Source: Neptunomonas qingdaonensis (lineage in GTDB: Bacteria > Pseudomonadota > Gammaproteobacteria > Pseudomonadales > Balneatricaceae). Taken from it: a stretch of DNA of 64,000 nucleotides. Location of the stretch: NCBI RefSeq assembly GCF_900113275.1, contig NZ_FOOU01000008.1, forward strand, positions 62,001 through 126,000, read 5' to 3'. The notes below the pieces were generated by a model. The model had not been told where the DNA came from. It saw nothing but the letters and a program-made list of their open reading frames with translations, and made no database searches. The translations under genes and the position numbers were made by a program. The first letter of the stretch is position 1; every line of letters begins with the position of its first letter. Positions 36,196 to 47,600 of this stretch are shown in pieces.

Positions 36196-36930
36196 TTGAA
36201 AAAAGAGTTGGCTAAATATTCGATTCAATGCAGTGGCGTGTGGGTTGCCCCTAAGGTTGTTCAAAGTCGACGTCGAAAAACGGTCTCACTTGAAGTGAAG
36301 CATGGCGAATTAACCATACGGACACCTGTCGGAACGCCGGAAGAATGGGTTCAACAGTTTATTGAGCAACGCCGCTCATGGATTGAAGAGCATATGGCGG
36401 CGCAGTTAACACGGCAGCAGAACTATCAGATCAACCCTTATGAAACACGCACTGTTCTGCTAAAGGGGCGGGATATCCCCTTGAATATTCGTCATAGTGC
36501 TGAGCGCAGTGCTGTTGTTCTTTGCCATGAATCAATTGAGATGAATTTGAGTCGACGCATCAGTCGACCGCCTGAAAGGGTGGCGGATAGCTTGTTGCAG
36601 TCCTGGCTGGCAGAGCAGGCTAAAGCCTACCTGATTCCTCGCACGCTGGAATTATCAAACACGGTAGGCCTCGAGCCTAATCGGGTTGACATCGGTAATT
36701 ATAAAAGCATGTGGGGGCGATGTTCTGCGAAAGGCGATATAGGTCTGAACTGGCGTTTAATGATGGCGGCCCCAGAGGCGATTGACTACGTCATTATCCA
36801 TGAGCTTTGTCATCTGCAGGAGTTTAATCATTCGGCCGCTTTTTGGCAAAAGGTGGCACTTTTTTGCACAGATACTCCCACGTGGCGGCATTACTTCAAA
36901 GAAAGAGGTGTATGGCTACAATGGCGGTGA
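36196..36930 (+). CDS. ygjP: YgjP-like metallohydrolase (DUF45)
   Basis: A 244-residue protein with the zinc-hydrolase motif HELCHLQEFNHSAAFW (HExxH plus a third His) near residue 200, and the family segment YKSMWGRCSAKGDIGLNWRL. The start is a TTG at 36196 with AAAGG upstream; no good ATG is available. YgjP-family proteins are predicted zinc peptidases with unknown substrates. It follows tgpA by 28 bp, so probably belongs to the same operon. Confidence 0.88.
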   Translation: MKKELAKYSIQCSGVWVAPKVVQSRRRKTVSLEVKHGELTIRTPVGTPEEWVQQFIEQRRSWIEEHMAAQLTRQQNYQINPYETRTVLLKGRDIPLNIRHSAERSAVVLCHESIEMNLSRRISRPPERVADSLLQSWLAEQAKAYLIPRTLELSNTVGLEPNRVDIGNYKSMWGRCSAKGDIGLNWRLMMAAPEAIDYVIIHELCHLQEFNHSAAFWQKVALFCTDTPTWRHYFKERGVWLQWR

Positions 36931-37120
36931 GGTATTTATGTCAGAGCGTCTAAGCAAGTTAGTAGGCTGTGCCTGATCAAATACAGCCTAAAAAGTAAAA
37001 CTATTGGCGTTCGGCATCAAAATGCATGTTTCGATTTAGTGGTTATTGTAAGCGCTGCTACACTGTCTGGAAGTGTTAATTTTGAATGTGGCCGAATAAC
37101 TTTATAAAAACGAGAATGGC

Positions 37121-38914
37121 ATGGCGTTGTATAAAACAATTGAGCGGGTGTTTTTTAATTCATTAACGAAAAAAATTGTGGGGAATGTCGTTTTTCTACT
37201 GGTTCCCTTTCTGCTGCTCATGCTTGTGAATCATCACTTTTCAGGTGAGATTTCCCAGCTGATTTTAGCGCTTAATTTAGAGCCCCGTGCCTCAGATCAA
37301 TTACTCGTGATGCTGGATGACTTTTGGCGAACGAGTGTGTTTACCATTGCTATCGCAGTGGTTCTTGCCGTATTCAGTGTCTTCTTTATGCGCTTGCTGT
37401 TCTTGCGGCCTATCAATGCCATTACACATGTTTTACAGCAGATAAAAGAAAAGGATGGCGATATTTCCGCCACCCTGCCTGAATATACTTATGATGAAAT
37501 CTCTGAGATGGCGCGTAGTTATAATCAATTCTCCGATAGCTTAAAGAAAATGATTTCTGAGTCGCGTTGCCGTAGTGTCAGCGTTGCGTTAAGTGCGACA
37601 CGCTTACAAAAGGTTTTATCTCAGGCATCGGCGTCAGCTACCCGCCAGGAGGAGCAAGCACACTTAGTGTTCCAGTCGAGCGAGGAAGCTACCTTGGCGA
37701 TTGATGAAGTAGCGGCCAGCACATTGAAGTTGAACGAGCATAACAATTCAAATATGGAGGAGGTGCGCACTTCCGGAAATGAATTAATGAAGGTATTAGA
37801 ACAGGTACGCTCGATTCGTGAGTTGGTCAACAGCTTCCAGGATACCGTTAAAAAACTCAGTGAGAACTCGCTGAATATCACTCATATTCTGACAATGGTT
37901 CAGGAATTTTCAGAACAAACCAATTTGTTAGCACTGAATGCTTCGATTGAAGCCGCCAGAGCCGGAGATGCGGGAAGAGGGTTTGCTGTTGTCGCCGATG
38001 AGGTTCGCAGTCTGTCGCAGAAAGTTAATGTGGCTACTCAGGAGATCGATAAGAACATTGGCGAAATGGGAACTCTGGTTGAATATACGCGTATCAGTGC
38101 TCAGGATATACAGCAGTATGTCCAGAATACAGAGGGCTTTATAGAGAATACCAATACGCAGTTTACTCGTTTGGTGGATGACTTTGAGTTGGTGAATCAA
38201 GAGCTATCGGGCATTAGTGCTTCAATAGATGAATTATCCTACACCAATAAGCAGTCGCATCAGCACGTAACAGAAATTACGAGTATCGCGCATGAAATCA
38301 AACATGAAATGGATGAGTCTCAGACTTACTCCGGTCAATTAGAGCTGGCAACGGAAGAAACGCAGGAGTTGTTGTCACGCTTCAATATTGGCTACGGTGG
38401 CTTTGAAAGTATGATTCAGGCGGGCCGGAAATGGGCGGATCAGACGGTAAGGGCCATCAGCTCCTTATCTGAAAATGGACATAATATTTTTGATAGTAAC
38501 TACAAGCGTACCAATGAAGGGCAGCAGCCTGAAAAGTACGATGTCAGTTATGTCTCGGCTTATGAATCTGTGCTTCGTCCTTTATTTGATAGCTTTATCA
38601 GTGAACGTCCGGAGTTTATTTATGCAATTGCTGTCGATAAAAATGGTTATGCTCCGGCACATCATCTTAAGGTGTCTGCGGCTATAACGGGCGACTTTGC
38701 GGTGGATAATGTCAAGAGTCGTCATCGTCGCATTTTTACGGGTAACCGGGCGGAGAAACGCAGGGCAACACACACACAACCCTTTCTGTTGCAAACCTTC
38801 ATCCGTGACACAGGCGAAGTGTTAAATGATCTTTCGATTCCGCTGTATATTAACGGACAGCACTGGGGAGGACTGATTATGGGGTTTAACCCTGAAAGGT
38901 TGCTGGAAGAATAG
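37121..38914 (+). CDS. methyl-accepting chemotaxis protein with C-terminal sensory domain
   Basis: A 597-residue chemoreceptor. Two N-terminal membrane helices enclose only about 50 periplasmic residues, followed by HAMP and a signalling region with the strictly conserved hairpin tip [32 protein letters not shown] near 262-293 (given by position). The C-terminal 130 residues form a soluble sensory domain ([17 protein letters not shown] ... [19 protein letters not shown] ... HWGGLIMGF) of a Cache-like type known in marine chemoreceptors. The tiny periplasmic loop suggests that the cytosolic domain senses the cue. Confidence 0.9.
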   Translation: MALYKTIERVFFNSLTKKIVGNVVFLLVPFLLLMLVNHHFSGEISQLILALNLEPRASDQLLVMLDDFWRTSVFTIAIAVVLAVFSVFFMRLLFLRPINAITHVLQQIKEKDGDISATLPEYTYDEISEMARSYNQFSDSLKKMISESRCRSVSVALSATRLQKVLSQASASATRQEEQAHLVFQSSEEATLAIDEVAASTLKLNEHNNSNMEEVRTSGNELMKVLEQVRSIRELVNSFQDTVKKLSENSLNITHILTMVQEFSEQTNLLALNASIEAARAGDAGRGFAVVADEVRSLSQKVNVATQEIDKNIGEMGTLVEYTRISAQDIQQYVQNTEGFIENTNTQFTRLVDDFELVNQELSGISASIDELSYTNKQSHQHVTEITSIAHEIKHEMDESQTYSGQLELATEETQELLSRFNIGYGGFESMIQAGRKWADQTVRAISSLSENGHNIFDSNYKRTNEGQQPEKYDVSYVSAYESVLRPLFDSFISERPEFIYAIAVDKNGYAPAHHLKVSAAITGDFAVDNVKSRHRRIFTGNRAEKRRATHTQPFLLQTFIRDTGEVLNDLSIPLYINGQHWGGLIMGFNPERLLEE

Positions 38915-38949
38915 CACTCCACTTTCTGAGATGTGGATAATGACATACT

Positions 38950-38977
38950 AAAACGCCCGGACAAACGGGCGTTTTTT
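38950..38977. terminator. bidirectional terminator between the chemoreceptor and the tandem receiver gene
   Basis: Stem AAAACGCCCG/CGGGCGTTTT, 6-nt loop, six T residues on the plus side; the opposite strand has a shorter T run (TTTT), so it can serve both convergent genes. Confidence 0.9.
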
Positions 38978-39012
38978 ATGTACTAAAAAAGTGAAAATGA
39001 ATCCCGGATGAG

Positions 39013-39819
39013 TTACGTGACGTCATGATTGAGTACCAGCTGTGTAATCACATTTTTGAAAATGTCATAAGAGAGCGGTTTGCAGCAAAGGGCAGATACG
39101 CCGGCGTTTTTTATCGCGGCTAACTGCGTTCTATTTTGTTCGCAGGTCACCATTATAAAGGGGATAGTGGGCTGCTCTCCGTGAGAGCGGATATACTCGA
39201 GCATCTCGCGTCCATCAATATTAGGCATGTTGTAATCTGAAACAATCAGGTCGAAGGATTCCTGCTTTAATATTTCAATGGCTTCAGCACCATCTGAAGC
39301 TTCTGTGACTGCATGAATTCCCAAATTGTCGAGAAGCTGGTGTAAGTATTTTCGCGAGACCTGGCTGTCATCAACCAGGAGTATCTTTACGTTTTCAAAT
39401 AATTCAGCACTATTTTCGTTCGGGGTATCCAGGTCATGCAGATAATGTAAGGTGCTTTGCAGTGCAATGCCTAAATCCTGGCGCGAGAAGGGTTTTGGCA
39501 ATATTGCAATAGCGCCTGCCTGACGGATCGGTTCCAGATAGCGATAATGAGTTTCAGAGGAGACAAGGAAAAAAGTGACATCCATCAAATTAGGGTCTTG
39601 ACGCATTTCATTGACTACGTCAGTACCTGTCATATCAGGTAAGTGCATCGATGAAAGTACGATGTCCGGTATGTGAAGGTGGATAGCGTTTAAGGCTGTA
39701 CCGCCATCACTGTAGTCGTCAATATTCTCTATTCCAAAGCTTTTTAACTGGTTAATGATGATGGTTTTTTGTACTCGTGATGGTTCTATGATGAGTACAA
39801 ACAGCTCTGAAAAATTCAT
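39013..39819 (-). CDS. tandem receiver-domain protein (REC-REC)
   Basis: A 268-residue protein made of two CheY-like domains and no output domain. The C-terminal receiver is intact (LLVDDSQVSR, phosphoacceptor Asp in LIVSDYNMPNIDG, MVT, CCKPLS). The N-terminal receiver has lost the acceptor: DIVLSSMHLPDMTG has Ser where Asp is expected, although the Lys of PKPFSR remains. So one domain can be phosphorylated and the other is probably a fixed protein-binding module. It is convergent with the chemoreceptor gene, and may relay chemosensory or kinase signals. Confidence 0.88.
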   Translation of the reverse strand: MNFSELFVLIIEPSRVQKTIIINQLKSFGIENIDDYSDGGTALNAIHLHIPDIVLSSMHLPDMTGTDVVNEMRQDPNLMDVTFFLVSSETHYRYLEPIRQAGAIAILPKPFSRQDLGIALQSTLHYLHDLDTPNENSAELFENVKILLVDDSQVSRKYLHQLLDNLGIHAVTEASDGAEAIEILKQESFDLIVSDYNMPNIDGREMLEYIRSHGEQPTIPFIMVTCEQNRTQLAAIKNAGVSALCCKPLSYDIFKNVITQLVLNHDVT

Positions 39820-40121
39820 ATCAAAATCTCTGTCTATGCTGGAAAACTAATCCAATTTGAGTTTAGCAGCCGTTCAGCGCTTTTGCGCTGGGAGGAAAAT
39901 TTTATAAGGTTAAATGTGTTGTTAGCTTATGTGACGTTTGCATGGATCAGAGAAGCATGCATGCGTTCAGCTTAGATCTCGTTGCTGGGGTTATAATCTA
40001 AGGGCTTCTATATACAATTTTAGCAACAGTCGGTTGTTGAATTTAGGTATATCATCAATTGCTGATGTGCGCTTCAATTGCCATACTGCCCCACCGGCTT
40101 ATATTTAATCAGGGAAAGCGC
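39820..40121. other. 302-bp intergenic region upstream of the MFS gene
   Basis: No gene seen. A short perfect hairpin (CAGCGC/GCGCTG, TTTT loop, 39875-39890) lies near the start of the receiver gene transcript, and a TATAAT at 39992-39997 could be a -10 for the MFS gene. An open extension of the MFS frame to 40059 is judged spurious. Confidence 0.5.
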
Positions 40122-41294
40122 ATGAACCGGAGCGTCGTATTATTATCATTGTGTCAGGCTTTGCTCGGAACGGGTAATGTGCTTTTAATATCGGTTAATG
40201 GCTTGATTGGACAATCGTTATCGCCGTCTGATGCACTGATCACATTACCGATCGCCATGCAGTTTATCGGGTTAATGTTGGCAACAATTCCAGCCTCTCT
40301 CATCATGCAGCGGATTGGCCGGCGCAATGGTTTTTATCTGGGTAATTCGCTCGGTATTATCGGGGCTGTTATCTCTGCGGTTGCGCTCTTGTATCAGAAT
40401 TTCTTCGTTTTTTGTGTGGGTACTACATTATTGGGTGTGGGGATTGGTTTTGGCACCTTATATCGTTTTGCTGCTGTTGAGGCATGTGAGCCTGAACAAA
40501 AAAATCGTGCAATTTCGATGGTTATGTTAGGTGGGGTGCTGGCAGCCATTCTGGGGCCTGCGCTGGCAGTTGAGAGCCGTGATTGGATCTCTTCGCAAGA
40601 GTTTGTAGGATCATTTGTCGGTTTAATGGGGTTATATAGTCTGGCGCTCTTGTTGTTGAGCGGCGTCTCTATTCCCCAGCCAGCCAATGTAGAATCAGAG
40701 AAAGGGCCGTCGCGTCCGTTATTTGAAATTGTTATGCAGCCTGTGTTTATTGTCGCCGTCGTTGCTGCAATGGCTAGCTATACCGTCATGAACTTGCTCA
40801 TGACGGCTACACCCTTGGCGATGGCGCGGTGTGGTTTTTCTTTTCCTCAGATGGCTTGGGTCATTGAATGGCATTTGCTGGGTATGTTTTTACCTTCGTT
40901 TTTTACCGGGCGTTTGATACAGCGGTTTGGTGCTGTTTGTATGATGATGTTGGGCGGATTGATTATGCTGCTTTGTATCCTTGTTAACCTGAATGGTCAG
41001 TCTGAATGGCATTTCTGGAGCGCTCTGTTTTTATTAGGGCTAGGCTGGAACTTTATGTTTATCAGTGCGACCAGTATGGTGACCGGGGCATATACACATC
41101 AGGAACGTGCAAAAACTCAGGCCACTAATGAGTTTCTGGTGTTTGGTATGGTGACATTATCAGCCCTCAGTTCTGGCTGGCTTGAAGTCAGCATGGGTTG
41201 GGAAACCATGAACGTTCTTATGATACCGGTGGTTGTCTGGGCTATGCTGGTTATTGCTGTGTTTTCAAAAAAAATGCAGCAAGCAATTAAATGA
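40122..41294 (+). CDS. major facilitator superfamily transporter
   Basis: From ATG 40122 (AGGGAAA upstream) a 390-residue protein with about 12 membrane helices. The loop 2-3 motif IMQRIGRRNGFYLGN matches the MFS signature. Closest general type is a drug/metabolite efflux carrier; substrate not determinable. Only a weak promoter candidate lies upstream. Confidence 0.88.
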   Translation: MNRSVVLLSLCQALLGTGNVLLISVNGLIGQSLSPSDALITLPIAMQFIGLMLATIPASLIMQRIGRRNGFYLGNSLGIIGAVISAVALLYQNFFVFCVGTTLLGVGIGFGTLYRFAAVEACEPEQKNRAISMVMLGGVLAAILGPALAVESRDWISSQEFVGSFVGLMGLYSLALLLLSGVSIPQPANVESEKGPSRPLFEIVMQPVFIVAVVAAMASYTVMNLLMTATPLAMARCGFSFPQMAWVIEWHLLGMFLPSFFTGRLIQRFGAVCMMMLGGLIMLLCILVNLNGQSEWHFWSALFLLGLGWNFMFISATSMVTGAYTHQERAKTQATNEFLVFGMVTLSALSSGWLEVSMGWETMNVLMIPVVVWAMLVIAVFSKKMQQAIK

Positions 41295-41306
41295 TTTGCT
41301 GGCAGG

Positions 41307-41348
41307 CTGTCGGGCTTGGCCGCAGTAGATCAGTGTTAAGTCCGACAG
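41307..41348. terminator. inverted repeat between convergent genes
   Basis: Arms CTGTCGG-g-CTT and AAG-t-CCGACAG enclose 20 bases between the MFS gene and the convergent small membrane protein gene. No long T run; a weak terminator is likely. Confidence 0.5.
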
Positions 41349-41358
41349 TTTGCTGGAG

Positions 41359-41766
41359 TTACAGGTTTCTTTTTAAGCGAACAATTTCATGCTTTAGCTT
41401 TATCAGTTGATGACGGCAAATTTCAGTATGTATAGGCTGGATTTTGGTATGCCACTGCCAGAATCCGGTTATCATGGCTAATAAACTCCAGCTAATGAAT
41501 ACGCCAAGCGAGATAGAATAAAACTGTTTGTTGGAAGCATCTAAATCAGACTGGCGCTCTAACACATGGAGTGTCACTTTTTGCTCCAAAGTCGGTGTTA
41601 TAATTCCCTGAAGCGCTGATGTTTGCAGGTAGCGATCGAAAACTCTGCGGTTATATTCTTCGTTTAACTGAAAAAAAAGAACGACTAAAACGATACTCGA
41701 AAGAAGTCCCGATAAAGCATAGAATTTATAGATATTATCAGTGGGTATAGATGTTTTTGGCTGCAC
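41359..41766 (-). CDS. unknown small membrane protein
   Basis: A 135-residue protein with two membrane helices (ALSGLLSSIVLVVLFFQL near 18-35, and ISLGVFISWSLLAMITGFW near 87-105) separated by a helical stretch of about 45 residues. The C-terminal part is basic and helical (HQLIKLKHEIVRLKRNL). No recognised domain. It sits between MFS and ptsP genes, in the same direction as ptsP. Confidence 0.65.
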   Translation of the reverse strand: MQPKTSIPTDNIYKFYALSGLLSSIVLVVLFFQLNEEYNRRVFDRYLQTSALQGIITPTLEQKVTLHVLERQSDLDASNKQFYSISLGVFISWSLLAMITGFWQWHTKIQPIHTEICRHQLIKLKHEIVRLKRNL

Positions 41767-41922
41767 GGTACTACCTGGTTGCCGTTTGATTTGTAAAACA
41801 TCTTAAAGAAAAAAAGTAACCCCTTCTAGGAATAGATGGCGTTAGCGTGAATTTATTTTTTATTTTACTGGAAAATTTTAAAATATAGTCTAGCAGTCAT
41901 ATTTTTCAGAGATTATCTTGCC

Positions 41923-44172
41923 CTATAGGCCAAGTTCTTTAATTTTCTTTGAAAGCACTTTTCGAACCTCTGCTTCATCTTCAGCCGCATTCGCTTTGGC
42001 AAGAAGTTTTAACAGATCTTCTCTTTTCAATTGGCGAATGATCCATTTAATTTTAGGAATTTTATGTGCACTGAGACTGAGGCGATCAAATCCCATTGCT
42101 ATTAATAAAAGTACTGAGGCAGGGTCTGCTGCCATTTCTCCGCATAAGGACACCGATAAGTTTAACTCAGTACATTTGCTTTTAATCATTTGCAGAGCAA
42201 CTAAAACAGCTGGATTTAAGTTATCAAATAAACGTGAAACTTTGGGGTTGTTACGATCTACTGCTAATAGGTATTGGGTCAGATCGTTTGAACCGATTGA
42301 GACAAAATCAATATAGGGTGCGATTTTGTCTAACAGAAGCATGGCAGAAGGTACTTCTATCATAATACCTAATTTAGGTTTGATGACTTGTTTACCTTCC
42401 TTGTTAAGTTCTACCAGAGATTGCTGGATCAGGTCTTTGATGGCTTTGACTTCGTCGATACGACTGACCATGGGGATCAAAATCTGTAAATTGTCGCGCC
42501 CATGAGCTGCACGTAACATCGCACGAATCTGCGTAACCTGAAGCGCCGTATTATCCAGTGTAAAACGAATGCCTCTCCAGCCCAGGTAGGGGTTTTCTTC
42601 CTTGAATTCGAAATAGGGGAGTTGTTTGTCTCCGCCAATATCCAGTGTTCTCATGGAAACAGGGCGAGGGCTATAAGCATCAATAACTTCTTTATACGTT
42701 AAGTATTGTTCCTCTTCAGTGGGGAAACTGTCATGCACCATAAAAGGAATTTCAGAGCGGTATAAACCTATGCCTTCTGCACCGTTACGTAAACCGGGGG
42801 ATACATCGGCCAGCAGGCCGGTATTGGTATGCAGCGTTACATGGAAACCATCCAGGGTGACGGCAGGCAGGTCTCTGTATTTGGCCAGCTTCTGGTTGAA
42901 TTGCTGATCATTTTTCTCGAGTTGGCGGTACTCTTTAATCATCTCTTTGGGAGGAGAAATGACCACTTCGCCACGGTTTCCGTCGATGACTACGAGTTGA
43001 CCGGCGTAGCGTTTAATATCGAGATCAGCGACGCCCATCACGGCGGGCAACCCGAGTGCATTGGCAACGATAGACGTATGCGATAAGGCTGAACCAGAGC
43101 TGCAGATAATACCTTTAATTTGAGTTGAGCTGTACTCAGACAGATCAGCAATACTGATCAGATCACCGGCTAAAATAATTGGTGTAAGGCTGTCAGGTGA
43201 GGCCGAGCGCTCACGTTTGGCCATCTGCATCATTAGCTTAATCGCGATATTTCGAACATCTTCTCCGCGCGCTTTCATATAGGGGTCATCAGCCATCTCG
43301 AAAACAGTAGCGAGCTCAAGTGCTGTTTTGCGTACCGACCACATCGCGCTGTTGCCGAGCTGGATTTCTTGCAGTGTACCATCGCGAAGTTCCGGGCTCT
43401 GTAGCATCATTCGATAGACTGAAAAGAGAGAAACGATATCTTCAGGCAGGTCTTTTTTTATACGGTTTGCGCCATGCTCCAGATCGTCACTGACTTTTTG
43501 CAAGGCTGTTTCAAAAAGGTTCTGTTCATCCTTGGGTGATCCGCTTAACTTTTCAGGAACCTGGAGCAGGTCAATATGTGTGTTGATATGGGTGAGGTCA
43601 CCAATGCCAATGCCGGATGAGCTAACGATGCCGTTGAAGCGTTTATACAGCTTAGCGGGACGGCGGGTGGGGATCCACTCGCCTGATCTTTGAATATTAT
43701 AGAGTGTGGCTGCCAGTTGCGATGCAATGGTGACGAGGAAGGCTTCTGCTTCTTGTGAAAACGGGTCCTTTGTCGTTCCCTGCACGACAATTACCCCAAT
43801 CAACTGGCGTAAATGGATTAGTGGAACACCCATAAATTTACGGTAGGGGGCTTCTTGCGCTTGAGGGAAAAAGACAAACTTATCATGTGTCTGAGCATCA
43901 GCAAGGTTTAATGGGTGTTTCGTTGATGCAATAACGCCGACAAGCCCTTCATTGAGATTTAATTTTATCTTGCCTACAGACGATTCAGACAACCCCTGCG
44001 TTGCTGCCAGAATTAACTTGGAGCGTGTCGGGGACTTGAGGTACAGACTGCAGACCGGCACATCCATTAGCTGGCTAAGACGTGCCACAATAGTTTGCAT
44101 CGCACTCATGGCATTTTCAGCACCCGAAATCTCTTGAACAAGTGTTGTGAGTGTGGCCAGTGAGTGTTGCAT
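41923..44172 (-). CDS. ptsP: phosphoenolpyruvate-protein phosphotransferase PtsP (EI-Ntr)
   Basis: A 749-residue first enzyme of the nitrogen-type phosphotransferase system: N-terminal GAF domain (residues 1-165), a PEP-utiliser domain with the phospho-accepting His in SGSALSHTSIVANALGLPAV, and a C-terminal PEP-binding TIM barrel (TGLLADVSPGLRNGAEGIGLYRSE ... ICGEMAADPA-like SLCGEMAADPAS). It passes phosphate from PEP to NPr and EIIA-Ntr, which tune nitrogen, potassium and envelope functions. In other gammaproteobacteria it usually follows rppH; here that gene is not adjacent. Confidence 0.95.
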   Translation of the reverse strand: MQHSLATLTTLVQEISGAENAMSAMQTIVARLSQLMDVPVCSLYLKSPTRSKLILAATQGLSESSVGKIKLNLNEGLVGVIASTKHPLNLADAQTHDKFVFFPQAQEAPYRKFMGVPLIHLRQLIGVIVVQGTTKDPFSQEAEAFLVTIASQLAATLYNIQRSGEWIPTRRPAKLYKRFNGIVSSSGIGIGDLTHINTHIDLLQVPEKLSGSPKDEQNLFETALQKVSDDLEHGANRIKKDLPEDIVSLFSVYRMMLQSPELRDGTLQEIQLGNSAMWSVRKTALELATVFEMADDPYMKARGEDVRNIAIKLMMQMAKRERSASPDSLTPIILAGDLISIADLSEYSSTQIKGIICSSGSALSHTSIVANALGLPAVMGVADLDIKRYAGQLVVIDGNRGEVVISPPKEMIKEYRQLEKNDQQFNQKLAKYRDLPAVTLDGFHVTLHTNTGLLADVSPGLRNGAEGIGLYRSEIPFMVHDSFPTEEEQYLTYKEVIDAYSPRPVSMRTLDIGGDKQLPYFEFKEENPYLGWRGIRFTLDNTALQVTQIRAMLRAAHGRDNLQILIPMVSRIDEVKAIKDLIQQSLVELNKEGKQVIKPKLGIMIEVPSAMLLLDKIAPYIDFVSIGSNDLTQYLLAVDRNNPKVSRLFDNLNPAVLVALQMIKSKCTELNLSVSLCGEMAADPASVLLLIAMGFDRLSLSAHKIPKIKWIIRQLKREDLLKLLAKANAAEDEAEVRKVLSKKIKELGL

Positions 44173-44375
44173 AAGGGCGTCCTGCGTCAGTTCTGACTGC
44201 TTTAAAAAGCCATATTCTCACATAAAACAATTATTTATCAATGGCTGCTGTAATTGAGTTCCAGTAAGATGCATGAATAAATTTATGCATGTGAAGTCAC
44301 GTGCTTAATACCTGCTAAATAATAGTGATAGCGCTTATATGAAAGGCGCCGTCATGCTAAAAATCAGGGGATAAC

Positions 44376-44609
44376 ATGAAGAGTTTTCTGTTTTCTACGG
44401 AAGATGAACGAGGCGGTGTGATGTTGTGCGACATCGATACACTGGAAGAGGCGGTCACCTATTTGGGTAAACGCTTTAGCGGCGTTATCAGGGTTGAGCA
44501 GGGGAAAGATGTCTGGAGTATCGAGGACGGGTTTGTGTTTGTAGATAAACCGGTAAGCCCGTCTGAAACAGACAGCTTACCGCCAGTCCAGGCCGCCCAG
44601 ACAGACTAA
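44376..44609 (+). CDS. small unknown protein upstream of recC
   Basis: A 77-residue soluble protein, acidic (about 17 Asp/Glu), with no Cys pairs or membrane helix. It starts with an AGGGGA ribosome site and ends 28 bp before recC. The compact N-terminal two thirds (FSTEDERGGVMLCDIDTLEEAVTYLGKRF) look like a small alpha/beta fold. Function unknown. Confidence 0.6.
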   Translation: MKSFLFSTEDERGGVMLCDIDTLEEAVTYLGKRFSGVIRVEQGKDVWSIEDGFVFVDKPVSPSETDSLPPVQAAQTD

Positions 44610-44637
44610 CTAGTATCAGGCATCAAAGGATCGGTTC

Positions 44638-47600
44638 ATGCTAAGGGTTTATCATTCTAACGCGCTGGATACGTTGCGCGATGTATTGGTGGAGATGATC
44701 AGGCAGGACCCGCAATCTGATCCTTTTGTTGCAGAGCAGATTTTAGTGCAGAGCCCGGGTATGGCTCAGTGGCTGAAATTGGAGCTTGCAGAACGTTTGG
44801 GTATCGCTGCTAATATAGAATTTCCTTTACCCGCCAGTTTTTTGTGGAAAGTCTTTGTTGCGGCGCTGGATGATGTGCCAGAACGTTCCGCCTATAATAA
44901 AGCCTCAATGACCTGGGTGTTGATGCGGGTTCTTCCACAGTACCTCGACAGTGACCTGTTTAGTGTGCTGCGACACTATCTTCAGGAAGATGAAGACCCT
45001 CTGCGGCTCTACCATCTGTGTGAGCGGGTCGCCGATCTGTTTGATCAGTATCTTGTTTATCGGCCCGACTGGATTGCTGCCTGGGAGCAGGGTGATGATC
45101 AGCCTGCCTTAGAAGCTGATCAGCGTTGGCAGCCGGCATTATGGCGGGCGATCGTTGAAGACACGCACAGCAGAGGGCTTCCGCATTGGCATCGTGCCAA
45201 TATGTATGACACCTTCATTAAAGCTCTTTCAAATAGCCAAACTGCTTTAGCAGGTGTTCCCCGGCGTATCTTTGTATTTGGTATTTCCGCATTACCGCAG
45301 AACTATATCGAAGCACTGGGTGCATTAGGGCAAAAAGTAGATGTGCATCTGATGTTGGCGAATCCCTGTCGGCATTATTGGGGCGATATCGTCGATCCGG
45401 GTTATCTGGCGCGTCTGAATCGGATCTGGCTTTCTAAGGGGCAAGATGCTGATGAAACTTATCAAACCGGCCATCCTTTATTGGCATCAATGGGTAAGTT
45501 GGGACGGGATTATCTGCACCTGATCCAGCAGATGGAGCTACCGGAAGTCGCACTTTTTAATGATGCCCGCTATGACACACTACTAAGTGCCTTGCAGTCC
45601 GACATGCTGGAGTTGGTTAACCGTGGAAACGACCAAAACAGCAATAGCGGCTTAAGCGACCCAGTGATCACCTTCGCGGATACCGATCAGAGCATTCAGT
45701 TGCACTCAGCACATAGTGCGTTACGTGAAGTAGAGATCCTGCAGGACCAGCTATTGGCAATGTTCAGCGATAATGCTCGTTTAAAGCCGAGAGATATCAT
45801 TGTCATGATGCCGGATGTGGCCCATTATGCGCCGTATATTGATGCGGTATTTGGCAATGCCGCCGCCGCGCATTATCTGCCTTATTCTATTTCTGACAGA
45901 TCAGCCGAGCAGGAAATACCGCTGTTAAGCAGTTTCTTGCAGTTAATATCGTTAAGTAAAAGTCGTTTCAGTGTTTCACAAGTGATTGAGTTACTGGAGC
46001 TACCTGCGACCTTAAAGCGCTTTGAACTGGAGCAGGAAGCGTTTGAAAATATCCGCCAGTGGATCAACGAAACGGGTATTCATTGGGGTCTGGATCAGAT
46101 GTCGCGCGAGGATAGCGGCAGTGTAGGTTTTGAGCAAAATAGCTGGCGCTTTGGGATGGACAGGTTGTTTAGCGGTTATGCTATTGGCGCGACAGATGCC
46201 GTCTGGAATGATATCTCGCCTTATGATGGTGTCGGTGGTCTGGCATCGGCGGCATTAGGCCAGTTATCCGCTTTTTTGCAGCAGTTGCAGCAGTTACGCA
46301 CACAGTTTTCCGGTGCTCAGCCGTTGACCGGCTGGATAGCATTGATTCAGCAGATGTTAGAGGCGATGTATCTGCCGGATGAACGTGATCATGAAGCGCT
46401 TGAGCTTATCTATCGGGCGTTGGAGTCATTGCGTGAAACCTTTCAGGAAGTGGCTTTTGAGAAAGATATTGATGTCGCTATCGTGCAGGATTATTTGCAA
46501 GAGCAGTTATCCAGCCAGCGCTCTTCACAGCGCTTCTTGTCGGGACAGATCAACTTTTGCACACTCATGCCGATGCGGGCTATTCCCTTTGGTGTGGTCT
46601 GTCTGCTGGGCATGAATGATAGTGACTATCCTCGTTCTATCCCGCCAATGGGGTTTGATCTGATGGTGGATCATCCGCGCAAAGGCGACAGGTCCCGGCG
46701 TGATGATGATCGCTACCTGTTTCTAGAAGCGTTGCTCTCAGCGCGTGATACCTTGTATATCAGTTATGTCGGACGATCGATTGCTGATAATGCAAAGCGT
46801 GTTCCCTCGGTGCTGGTCAGCGAAGTATTGGAGTACTGTGATCAGGCGTATCGGATTGAACAGGACACGCCTGAATCGACGCGTAAGTTTGTGACAGCTA
46901 AGACAGTACAAGAGCACCTTTTACTGGAACACCCGTTAACCGCTTATAGCCCCGGCTACTTCGATCAAACATCGCCGCGGCTGTTTAGTTATAACAATCG
47001 CTGGATGATTTCATCGAATCTATCGACGCTGACGTCAGCCTCTTTTATTAAGGGTAAATTACAGCCGATCGAGAATCCCCTGGTAGAACTGGATGATTTG
47101 ATCGCTTTTTATCGACACCCGATTCAGTATTTCTTCCAGAAGCGCATGCAGATCTTCTTTCGTGATGATGAATTGGTGTTATCTGATGAAGAGCCTTTTA
47201 GTTTAGCGCCGTTAATTGATTACCAGTTACGCAAGAAACTATTGCAATCGGCACTAGGTGGCGATGGTTTGCAGGCAACCGCTCACTTTATACGCCAGTC
47301 GGGTATTTTGCCCGTGGGTAAGGCAGGCGATGTGGAATTGTCTAAGCGAACCCATGATATTGCTGAGCTGTACGAAAAAATGCAGCCCTTGATGGTGGGT
47401 GAGCCACGTCGGCGCGAGATTAATTTACGCTTTACTCTGCCGGATTCGCTGGAACTACAAGGCTGGGTGAATGATGTCTACGACACCGGGGTGTTGAAAT
47501 ATGATGTTTCCAAAGTATCAGGAAGGCATCGCTTTATGACCTGGGTGCAACATCTGGCCACCTGCGCTGCCGGCTACAGTGAGCGCACCACGTATCGAGG

